A stretch of DNA of 64,000 nt from CAG-177 sp964587915 (GTDB taxonomy: Bacteria > Bacillota > Clostridia > Oscillospirales > Acutalibacteraceae): NCBI GenBank assembly GCA_964587915.1, contig CAZPMK010000001.1, positions 1 to 64,000 of the forward strand, read 5' to 3'. Positions 42,220 to 49,842 of the stretch are shown here, in pieces. The notes under the pieces are model-generated. The model was not told where the DNA came from and did not search any database. It worked only from the letters and a program-made list of their open reading frames with translations. Positions within the stretch are counted from its first letter, which is position 1, and the number at the start of each line of letters is the position of its first letter. Position numbers and translations under genes: made by a program.

Positions 42220-42226
42220 AAAACAA

Positions 42227-42262
42227 GGAGTCTCCGTCAAAAGCGGAGGCTCCGATTTTTAT
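42227..42262. terminator. Bidirectional terminator between the phage cassette and the PBP gene
   Basis: A 10-bp stem with one G-U pair (GGAGTCTCCG at 42227-42236 with CGGAGGCTCC at 42244-42253) closes a 7-base loop and is followed by GATTTTTATTTTT on the plus strand. On the minus strand it is preceded by the PBP stop region, and T-runs exist on both sides. Confidence 0.8.
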
Positions 42263-43629
42263 TTTTGGCTTTGTTTTAGAAAATACTGCATGACCTTGTT
42301 TGATACGCTTGAAGCCACGCCCGAGCCGTAGCCGGCGTTTTCGGCGATGCAGACCACCGCAAGGGGCAAATCCTCCCGCTGAGAATAGCCTGCAAACCAC
42401 GAATGGCTCTTTGCACCGTCAATCTGAGCGGTACCGGTTTTTCCGCACATTTCAAGATTTTCAAATTTCCAATCGCCGTACTTATCCTTTACGTTGGAAC
42501 GCAGCAGTTCATTGAGCTTTGCGGCGGTTTCGGGTTTTATTTTAACAATTGTTGACGGCATTCTTCCCACGATTTCGGAAAACGTGCCCGTTGAGCGTAT
42601 TCTGTCGGGAGCATAGCCTTCTCCGCCGTTGGCAATTGCACCGAGAATCGTAAGCAGGTGAGCGGGATTTACATATGTTGTCGATTGACCGATGCCCGCC
42701 CAGCCGAGTTCGGCTTCGCTTGTTTTTGAGGGAGAAAAGCGGCTTTTTGTGAGGCGTACCTCTTTGGCGTACAGGCGTGAATTAAAGCCCATGGCCTCCG
42801 CCGTTGCAAGGAGCTTGTCTGCTCCGAGCTCGACGGATATTTCCGCAAAGGCACAATTGCAAGATTCGTTCATTGCCTGCTGAAAATCCACCTTGCCGTG
42901 AACGCCGTTACATATAACGGTGCCGTCCGAGGCTTCGTATTCTCCGTCGCAATCAAAGGTACGGGAATAAATATCGGGGATATTTTCTATCGCACAAGCG
43001 GCGGTGACGATTTTCATTACCGAGCCGGGGGTGTAGATTCCCGATATAACCTTGTCAAGAAAAACGCCGCTGTATTTTTCGTTTGTGAGCAGGTCGTCGG
43101 GTCTGTTGTTTATGTCGTATGTCGGCTTCGAGACACTGCAAAGAAGCTGACCCGTTTTGTAATTGTATACCGCAACCGCACCGTTATAGCTTCCGAGAGC
43201 TTCGTAGGCAATGCGGTTTGCTTCGCTGTCGATGTTCAGCGTGATATCCGTTCCCGAGCCGCTTTCCTTGAGCTTGTAAATGCCGCCCGCAAAGCTGTAG
43301 CCCGAGAGAATGTCACGGAAAAGATAGTGCGTACCCGTTGCAATGTAGCCCGAGGCATCACCGACAACATGAAGCGTCGCTTTTCTGACGGCGGAGCCTT
43401 CGGCGAACACACGCTTGTTGTTTTTGCTCTGTGCAAGCACCTTGCCGTTGATGTCGTATATCGTTCCCGCATTCACTATTTTTCCGTTTGAATAAATATG
43501 GCGATTGGCTCTGTTTGATGCCCATTCGGAACCGTTTACGGCAAGTCCTGCAACGAAAATTCCGACACCGGCAACAAAGGCGATTATCAAGGCGTATATG
43601 ATTGCCGCACGTTTTGCGGTGATTTTCAT
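42259..43629 (-). CDS. Penicillin-binding protein, transpeptidase (PbpA/FtsI type)
   Basis: The 456-residue class B enzyme crosslinks peptidoglycan. It has an N-terminal membrane helix (about 8-30), a short dimerisation part, and the three catalytic motifs: SxxK in TPGSVMKI (about 202-209), SxN in ESCNCAF, and KTG in CGKTGTAQ. It lacks the long pedestal and PASTA domains of other class B proteins, like the PbpA that is paired with a RodA/FtsW in Actinobacteria and Clostridia. Its start overlaps the stop of the FtsW/RodA gene upstream. Confidence 0.92.
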   Translation of the reverse strand: MKITAKRAAIIYALIIAFVAGVGIFVAGLAVNGSEWASNRANRHIYSNGKIVNAGTIYDINGKVLAQSKNNKRVFAEGSAVRKATLHVVGDASGYIATGTHYLFRDILSGYSFAGGIYKLKESGSGTDITLNIDSEANRIAYEALGSYNGAVAVYNYKTGQLLCSVSKPTYDINNRPDDLLTNEKYSGVFLDKVISGIYTPGSVMKIVTAACAIENIPDIYSRTFDCDGEYEASDGTVICNGVHGKVDFQQAMNESCNCAFAEISVELGADKLLATAEAMGFNSRLYAKEVRLTKSRFSPSKTSEAELGWAGIGQSTTYVNPAHLLTILGAIANGGEGYAPDRIRSTGTFSEIVGRMPSTIVKIKPETAAKLNELLRSNVKDKYGDWKFENLEMCGKTGTAQIDGAKSHSWFAGYSQREDLPLAVVCIAENAGYGSGVASSVSNKVMQYFLKQSQK

Positions 43630-44918
43630 ACAGCACCGCCTCCTTTCGTGCGAGCCGCCGCCCTGCGTTTGCTCTTTGAAACGGCAATGTCGGGCTTCGG
43701 AGGGTCAAACGGAGCACCCGCCGCCCTGATGTAGGCAAGAAGTCCCCACGAACAGAGCATACTTGAACCGCCTCGGCTGACAAAGGGCAGAGTAACGCCC
43801 GTGAGCGGAAGCAAATCGGTTATTCCGAAAACGTTGAGTGAAAGCTGGAAAAGCATCATTCCCGCCGCCGCAACTGCCGAAATCGCATAAAATGTGGAGC
43901 CTGCCGTCTTTGCCGCACGAACCGCAAAAAGAGCGATTCCCGCAAAGCTGAGGAGCACGGAAATTCCGATGATAAGCCCCATTTCCTCGCATATCAGACC
44001 GAACACAAGGTCGGTGGAAGCGGCGTAAACGTCACGCAGATATCCCTCGCCTATGCCGAGACCGAAAAGCCCGCCGCTTGCGGAATATATCAGCACCCTT
44101 GTCTGCTGATAGCCGGTCGTATCCATGTAATCCCAAACATGGCGGTAGGCGGCAAAGCGGTTGGCAACGTAGGGCTTGAAGTAGATTATCAGCACGGCAC
44201 CCATGAGAGCGGCGGTGCAGATGAGAGCGATGGTTCTTATGTCACCCGAACGCATAAAGGCAATGAGAATAAATGTAAAAAAGAATATTAAAGCTGTTCC
44301 GAAATCCTTCATGAGAAAAAGACAGCCCACGCAGGATACGGAATAAATTATATATTTTGTGAGACTTGCGTTGGAAAGCAGCTTTTCGAGCGTTACCGCC
44401 CCGACGAGAACAAAGGCTATTTTGACAAGCTCGGAGGGCTGAACGGAAAAGAATCCGAGATCTATCCAATTGAGAGTACCGTTCGTCACCTCGGCAAGAG
44501 CAAGGTTTGCGGCAAGCACAAGCAGAGAGAGTGCGGCGGCGGGATAACGCAGGGCACTTGCAACCCGAACGTCGCTGAGCAGAGCAGTCATCACAAGATA
44601 GACGGCAAGTCCCATTCCTATGGCGATTACCTGCTTGAGAGCGTAGGATTCCCCGATGCTCGCACACACGGTAAGTCCGATTCCCGAAAGGAAAAATGCG
44701 ATTGCCTCAAGCTCAAAATAATCATTGCCGGTAACGAGATTTCCTATGAGCATATAGACCCATTCCGCGGCGATGTAGCCGAAGAAAATATATACGAGAG
44801 ACAGGCTCGGCTCCTCCTCACGGCAGATGACACAGGCGGCACATATGAGCTGAAACGCCGTCATGAGAAGCATTACGGTTACTTGTTTGAAGTGGCTTTG
44901 CGTTGCTTTTTCGCTCAT
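43626..44918 (-). CDS. FtsW/RodA/SpoVE-family peptidoglycan polymerase
   Basis: The 430-residue SEDS protein has about ten membrane helices, PSELVKIAFVL (conserved polymerase segment), FLMKDFGTALIFF (with the catalytic Asp) and LTGVTLPFVSRGGSSML. It links lipid II units into glycan and works with the class B penicillin-binding protein of the next gene, with which it overlaps by 4 bases. The exact subtype cannot be told; the tail (KSKRRAAARTK) is basic and cytosolic. Confidence 0.92.
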   Translation of the reverse strand: MSEKATQSHFKQVTVMLLMTAFQLICAACVICREEEPSLSLVYIFFGYIAAEWVYMLIGNLVTGNDYFELEAIAFFLSGIGLTVCASIGESYALKQVIAIGMGLAVYLVMTALLSDVRVASALRYPAAALSLLVLAANLALAEVTNGTLNWIDLGFFSVQPSELVKIAFVLVGAVTLEKLLSNASLTKYIIYSVSCVGCLFLMKDFGTALIFFFTFILIAFMRSGDIRTIALICTAALMGAVLIIYFKPYVANRFAAYRHVWDYMDTTGYQQTRVLIYSASGGLFGLGIGEGYLRDVYAASTDLVFGLICEEMGLIIGISVLLSFAGIALFAVRAAKTAGSTFYAISAVAAAGMMLFQLSLNVFGITDLLPLTGVTLPFVSRGGSSMLCSWGLLAYIRAAGAPFDPPKPDIAVSKSKRRAAARTKGGGAV

Positions 44919-44949
44919 ATGCTTTCCTCCCTTGATAATTTATATGAAC

Positions 44950-44978
44950 ATAATAACACATACCGTGTGAAAGTTCAA
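44950..44978 (-). promoter_or_regulatory. Promoter of the FtsW/RodA-PBP operon
   Basis: On the minus strand TTGAAC (44978-44973), a 17-base spacer and TATTAT (44955-44950) form a sigma-A promoter close to the start codon at 44918, which follows AAGGGAGGAAAGC. Confidence 0.75.
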
Positions 44979-45171
44979 GAAAAGTATAATACGCAATTTT
45001 TTTAAAATTGTTAACAAATCCGCTCATTTTTATTAAATGTGAAGATGTATCATGGTATCACGAACGGCTTTTTTTGGCATAGAATGGAGTGGAATCGGAT
45101 TTTTGCTCCGATTTCTTTGCACCGCCGCACGGTAAAAAGCAATATATATTTAAATATATTATTTAAAAATA
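44979..45171. other. AT-rich spacer between divergent promoters
   Basis: This stretch between the two divergent promoters has long A/T runs and only a weak 6-bp hairpin (ATCGGA at 45094-45099 with TCCGAT at 45107-45112). I see no gene or regulatory RNA in it. Confidence 0.4.
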
Positions 45172-45200
45172 TTGCAAGCGGCTCAAAAATGGTGTATAAT
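45172..45200 (+). promoter_or_regulatory. Promoter of the cysteine desulfurase operon
   Basis: TTGCAA (45172-45177), a 17-base spacer and a perfect TATAAT (45195-45200) precede the gene by 47 bases. No IscR-type operator could be recognised. Confidence 0.85.
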
Positions 45201-45246
45201 AAATAGACTATATAATGGGTGTAGTGCTGACAGGAGGAGATTACGC

Positions 45247-46380
45247 ATGGAAGCCTATTTTGACAACAGCGCAACAACTGCGCCCTGCATAGAAGCGATA
45301 AACGCCGTTACCGAAGCACTGACCGACTGCTGGGGCAACCCGTCCTCGCTCCATCGCACGGGCAACAGAGCAAAGGAATTGCTTGATTTTTCGAGAGAGA
45401 GCATTGCAAAACGCCTTTCCTGCGATTCGTCCGAGATTTTCTTTACGTCGGGCGGAACGGAAAGCAACAATCTTGCCGTTATGGGAGCGGCATATCAAAT
45501 GCGTCGCTACGGTAAAAGGATAGTTTCAACGAGTGTTGAGCATCCGAGTATAGATGAAACCTTGAATAAGCTCGAGGCGGAGGGCTTCGAGGTAATAAAG
45601 CTCCGAGTGGATAATTTCGGCAGAATAAACGAAAGGGAGCTTTATTCGGCGGTAAACGCCAACACGATATTGGTAACAATGATGCTTGTCAACAACGAGG
45701 TGGGAACGATAATGCCCGTTGAGGCGGCAAGGAGAGCGGTAACAGCCGCACGTTCCCATGCACTCATACACTGCGATGCGGTACAGGCGTTCGGAAAAAT
45801 GCCCGTCAAGCCTGCGGCTCTCGGAGTTGACCTGATGACAATAAGCTCACACAAAATACACGGTCCCAAGGGTGTGGGAGCACTTTATATCCGCAAGGGC
45901 GTAAAGATAAAGCCCCGTACCTACGGCGGCTCACAGGAGCAGAAAATACGCCCCGGCACCGAGGCAATGCCCGCAATAGCAGGCTTCGGAGCGGCGGCAA
46001 GAGCCTTGCCCGACCCAAAAAAGGAGCTGGAGCATATCTCCATGCTTCGGGATTATATGGTGTCCCGCCTTACGGAAATCGACGATGTTGTAATAAATTC
46101 ACCGCCCGATGCGTTGCCGTTTGTGACGAATATTTCCGTACTCGGCATAAAATCCGAGCCGATGCTGAATTTCCTTTCCGAAAGAGGAATATGCGTTTCG
46201 AGCGGTTCGGCGTGCTCCAAGGGAAAAAAGAGCCATGTGCTCACGCAGATGAATCTTGACCGCAGAAGACTTGACGGTCCTTTGCGTATCAGTTTTTCAA
46301 GATATACCACGGTGTCGGAAATTGATGCACTTGTTCAGGGGATTTCCGATGCGAAAAAAGTAATCAGAGCAGTAAAATAA
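45247..46380 (+). CDS. Cysteine desulfurase (NifS/IscS type)
   Basis: The 377-residue PLP enzyme removes sulfur from Cys and gives it, as a persulfide, to acceptors. Landmarks: AYFDNSATTAP, FTSGGTESNNLAV, HCDAVQAFGKM, SSHKIHGPKGVGALYI (PLP Lys), and the sulfur-carrying Cys in ERGICVSSGSACSKGK. Because thiI follows 23 bases after the stop, this copy probably feeds sulfur to tRNA thiolation. I start at MEAYFDN, behind CAGGAGGAGATTAC. Confidence 0.94.
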   Translation: MEAYFDNSATTAPCIEAINAVTEALTDCWGNPSSLHRTGNRAKELLDFSRESIAKRLSCDSSEIFFTSGGTESNNLAVMGAAYQMRRYGKRIVSTSVEHPSIDETLNKLEAEGFEVIKLRVDNFGRINERELYSAVNANTILVTMMLVNNEVGTIMPVEAARRAVTAARSHALIHCDAVQAFGKMPVKPAALGVDLMTISSHKIHGPKGVGALYIRKGVKIKPRTYGGSQEQKIRPGTEAMPAIAGFGAAARALPDPKKELEHISMLRDYMVSRLTEIDDVVINSPPDALPFVTNISVLGIKSEPMLNFLSERGICVSSGSACSKGKKSHVLTQMNLDRRRLDGPLRISFSRYTTVSEIDALVQGISDAKKVIRAVK

Positions 46381-46403
46381 AGAAAATCGGGGTTATTTTA
46401 AGG

Positions 46404-47579
46404 ATGAAGGAAGTAATTTTAATCAAAAACGGCGAGCTTGCACTCAAGGGTCTCAACAGAAGAACCTTTGAGGATATGCTTGTCAAAAATATGAGACGCA
46501 GACTTGAATCTGCGGGAAAATTCAATTTTACCGTGGCACAATCCACCGTGGTTGCACAGCCCGAGGACGATTCGGCAGACCTTGACGAGGCGGCGGAGCG
46601 GCTTTCCAAGGTATTCGGAATTGCGGGCTTTTCAAGAGCGGCGGCGGTCGAAAAGGATATGCAGGTCATCCTTAAAAGCACCGAGGAATATCTGGCTCCC
46701 CAGCTTCTCTCGGCGAGAACCTTTAAGGTTGAGGCAAAGCGTTCGGATAAAAAATTCCCTCTCAAATCACCCGAGATATGTGCTCAGGCGGGCGGATATC
46801 TTCTTGATAAATTTCCGCATCTTACCGTTGATGTTCATGAGCCCGACCTTGTTGTAAATATTGAGGTCAGGGATTCTCACGCCTATATTCACGGCAAGCA
46901 GATAAAGGGTGCAGGCGGTATGCCGACGGGCAGTGCAGGCAGAGCGGCATTGCTTATTTCGGGCGGTATCGACAGCCCCGTTGCGGGATATATGATGGCA
47001 AAAAGAGGTCTGGAGCTTATTGCGGTTCACTTTGCTTCACCGCCTTACACCAGTGAAAGAGCCGAGCAAAAGGTTCATTCGCTCCTTAAACAGGTCAGCA
47101 AATATTCGGGCAGAATAACACTCTTTGTAGTTCCGTTCACCGAAACGCAGGAGAGCATAAAGGATAATTGCCCCGAGGAAATATTCACCGTCATCATGAG
47201 AAGAATGATGATGAGAACGGCACAGATAATTGCGGCGAAGCAGGGTGCGGGTGCGTTGATAACGGGCGAGAGCGTAGGTCAGGTTGCAAGTCAGACCATG
47301 CCGGCAATTGCCTGTACGGACAAGGTGTGCGAGCTTCCCGTATTCCGTCCGCTCATCGGTATGGACAAGGACGAGGTTGTTGCGATATCAAGAAAAATAG
47401 ACACCTTTGATATTTCAATTCTTCCCTATGAGGATTGCTGTACGGTGTTCACCCCGAAGCATCCGAGAACACGCCCCACGATTGAATATGTTGAGGAATG
47501 CGAAAAAGCTCTCGATATCGACCGTCTGGTTTCACAGGCTGTTGAGGGAGTAAGAATGGTTTGTATCAACGCTTATTAA
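46404..47579 (+). CDS. thiI: ThiI, tRNA 4-thiouridine synthase
   Basis: The 391-residue enzyme makes 4-thiouridine at position 8 of tRNA. It has an N-terminal ferredoxin-like and THUMP region (about 1-165; LKGLNRRTFEDMLV), then the PP-loop LISGGIDSPVAGYM (about 183-196) and a C-terminal end with PYEDCCTVFTPKHPRTRP. There is no rhodanese domain, the usual Firmicutes form, so the Cys that accepts sulfur differs from the E. coli enzyme. The desulfurase is the gene just upstream. Confidence 0.95.
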   Translation: MKEVILIKNGELALKGLNRRTFEDMLVKNMRRRLESAGKFNFTVAQSTVVAQPEDDSADLDEAAERLSKVFGIAGFSRAAAVEKDMQVILKSTEEYLAPQLLSARTFKVEAKRSDKKFPLKSPEICAQAGGYLLDKFPHLTVDVHEPDLVVNIEVRDSHAYIHGKQIKGAGGMPTGSAGRAALLISGGIDSPVAGYMMAKRGLELIAVHFASPPYTSERAEQKVHSLLKQVSKYSGRITLFVVPFTETQESIKDNCPEEIFTVIMRRMMMRTAQIIAAKQGAGALITGESVGQVASQTMPAIACTDKVCELPVFRPLIGMDKDEVVAISRKIDTFDISILPYEDCCTVFTPKHPRTRPTIEYVEECEKALDIDRLVSQAVEGVRMVCINAY

Positions 47580-47591
47580 AGGAGCAAGGGC

Positions 47592-48845
47592 ATGGCTGTA
47601 TGTGAAATTCTTTCCGTCGGAACGGAGATACTTCTCGGCGACATCTTGAATACCAACTGCCGTTTTCTTTCGGCTCAGCTTGCGAAGCTCGGCATATCCG
47701 TGCTCAGGCATACGACTGTCGGAGACAATGCGGAAAGACTCGGCGAGGCGTTGCGAGAGGCACTCGGACGCAGTGATATTGTCATTGCCACGGGAGGACT
47801 CGGTCCCACTGCCGACGATATAACGAGGGATGTTTGCTGTAAAACGATGGGCTTTGAGCTTGAATTTAGCGAAGCGATTGCCGAGGAAATACGAGGATAT
47901 TTCACCGCCAAGGGTACCGATGTTCCCGAGACGAATTACAGACAGGCTTTTGTCCCGACGGGCGGCACGGTGTTCAAAAATTCAAACGGCACCGCACCGG
48001 GTCTCGGGCTTAAAAAGGACGGCAAATGTGTTGTCATGCTCCCCGGCCCTCCGTACGAAATGGCACCGATGTATCATGAAAGCGTGGTGCCCTACCTTGC
48101 CGAATATGCCGACGGTGCAATAGTTTCGCATACCGTTCGTACAATGGGCATAGGCGAAAGTGCTCTTGCGGAAAAATGCTCCGATTTGCTTGACGGAGAA
48201 AATCCCACCGTTGCACCCTACGCCAAAATGGGCGAGGCGTTGCTCAGAGTGACGGCAAAGGCGAAAACTTGGGACGAGGCGGAGGCTCTTTGCAAGCCCG
48301 TTGTTGAGGAGATATGCCGCAGAGCGGGAAAATACAAATACGGAATTGACAGCGAGAGCATTGAAGAAAAAACGGTCGAGCTGCTCAAAAAGCACGGTCT
48401 TACCGTTGCAACGGCGGAGAGCTGTACGGGCGGCGGAATAGCAAAAAGAATTACGGATATCCCCGGTGCAAGCAGCGTTTTCGGCTGTGGTGCGGTGACA
48501 TATTCAAACGAAATGAAGCAGGCTCTCATCGGCGTGAAAGCACAAACTCTTGAAGCACACGGTGCGGTCAGCGAGGAAACGGCAAGAGAAATGGCGGCGG
48601 GCGTTCGCAGGGTGTCGGGAGCGGATATAGGAATTTCCGTAACGGGCATTGCGGGACCCGACAGCGACGGAACGAACAAGCCGGCAGGTCTGTGCTATAT
48701 TGCGATAGATACGGCGGATATGCAAAAATGCGAAAAAATCGAGACGGGGAAAGCAAACAGAGAATACAACCGTCACGTCAACGCTTCAAGGGCGTTAAAT
48801 CTTGTAAGACTGTATATTGAAGAAAGGACGGGTGATGACAAATGA
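47592..48845 (+). CDS. cinA: CinA, competence/damage-inducible protein
   Basis: The 417-residue protein has the MoaB/MogA-like N-domain (EILSVGTEILLGDILNTN, TGGLGPTADDITRD, FVPTGG, VVMLPGPPYEM) and the C-terminal nicotinamide-nucleotide amidase domain (TVATAESCTGGGIAKRIT, VTYSNEMKQALIGV, SVTGIAGPDS). It acts in pyridine-nucleotide repair in other bacteria. It overlaps the sortase gene by 4 bases, an unusual association. See the finding on the SpoIID protein, whose N-terminal half may be a worn copy of this protein. Confidence 0.95.
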   Translation: MAVCEILSVGTEILLGDILNTNCRFLSAQLAKLGISVLRHTTVGDNAERLGEALREALGRSDIVIATGGLGPTADDITRDVCCKTMGFELEFSEAIAEEIRGYFTAKGTDVPETNYRQAFVPTGGTVFKNSNGTAPGLGLKKDGKCVVMLPGPPYEMAPMYHESVVPYLAEYADGAIVSHTVRTMGIGESALAEKCSDLLDGENPTVAPYAKMGEALLRVTAKAKTWDEAEALCKPVVEEICRRAGKYKYGIDSESIEEKTVELLKKHGLTVATAESCTGGGIAKRITDIPGASSVFGCGAVTYSNEMKQALIGVKAQTLEAHGAVSEETAREMAAGVRRVSGADIGISVTGIAGPDSDGTNKPAGLCYIAIDTADMQKCEKIETGKANREYNRHVNASRALNLVRLYIEERTGDDK

Positions 48846-49822
48846 AATCGAAAAAACCGTTAGCGATAATCAGCGGCGTTTTGGCTGTTCTTACGGCTGT
48901 TTTTGCCGTGCTCACGGTGATGAATCTGCTTGACAGGGACGGCAACGAGCCTTCCGTAAAAAGCAACGGCTATGTGATATCGGGTGCGGTTGAATACGAT
49001 GCTCCCGCCGCAGGACTTCAGGGAATCGTGTCAAACAACATGAAAAAGACAACCGAATATCCCGAGGGAATTTTGCCCGAGCTGAAGCAGGCGTATTCCA
49101 TAAATAACGAGCTTGTCGGCTGGCTGAGCATTCCCGGAACGGAGCTTGATACCGCCGTTGTTCAGAGTGACGACAACAGCTATTATCTCAAAAAGGATTT
49201 TTACGACAGAACAACGGGGGAGACCTCTCAGACAAATTACGGCAACATTTATCTTGATTACCGCTGCGTGAACGACGGTCTTTCAAAGAATATGGTAATA
49301 CACGGTCATACCACGGGCAGGTCGGACGGAGTCCCGAAGCAGGCGTTCCGTTCGCTCTACGATTACCGCAATATGCAGCATTTCATTGAAAATCCAATTA
49401 TAAAATACAGCACTCTTTACGGCGAGTACACCTATAAAATATGTGCCGTTTTCCTTTCGACAACTCAGCGTGCCGATGACAACGGCTACCTTTTCAATTA
49501 TATCTATCCCGATATGTCGGACAGCAACATGGAGGGCTATATAGATCAAGTCAATCAGCGTAAGCTCTACGATACGGGTGTTTCGCTTGAACCGACCGAT
49601 AAAGTAATCACTCTTTCCACCTGCATTTATGACTACGGCAAGAGCGTGGACACAAGACTTGTTGTTGTCGGCAGACTTCTGCATGAGGGCGAGAGTGAGG
49701 AGATAGACACCTCTCTTGTTAAGGATAATCCCGATTACCGCAGACCGCAGGTTTGGTACAATTCCAAGGGAAAGACCAATCCGTACAAGAATGCGGCGAA
49801 GTGGGAACCCAGCCCGAATTAA
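48842..49822 (+). CDS. Class B sortase, first copy
   Basis: The 326-residue protein has a single membrane helix near its N-terminus (about 7-28) and an external sortase domain with catalytic His156 (VIHGHTTG), Cys261 (TLSTC) and an Arg in DTRLVVVGR. Class B sortases attach secreted proteins to peptidoglycan, often at an NPQTN-like signal; no substrate gene lies in the window. Its start overlaps the cinA stop. The end has a Pro/Asn-rich tail of about 30 residues. Confidence 0.92.
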   Translation: MKSKKPLAIISGVLAVLTAVFAVLTVMNLLDRDGNEPSVKSNGYVISGAVEYDAPAAGLQGIVSNNMKKTTEYPEGILPELKQAYSINNELVGWLSIPGTELDTAVVQSDDNSYYLKKDFYDRTTGETSQTNYGNIYLDYRCVNDGLSKNMVIHGHTTGRSDGVPKQAFRSLYDYRNMQHFIENPIIKYSTLYGEYTYKICAVFLSTTQRADDNGYLFNYIYPDMSDSNMEGYIDQVNQRKLYDTGVSLEPTDKVITLSTCIYDYGKSVDTRLVVVGRLLHEGESEEIDTSLVKDNPDYRRPQVWYNSKGKTNPYKNAAKWEPSPN

Positions 49823-49842
49823 CCGAAAAGGAGGAATAGCAC

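Noticed and set aside
45094..45112. Terminator between the divergent operons
   Set aside because: Only a 6-bp stem and it lies upstream of both operons, where no transcript is expected to end.
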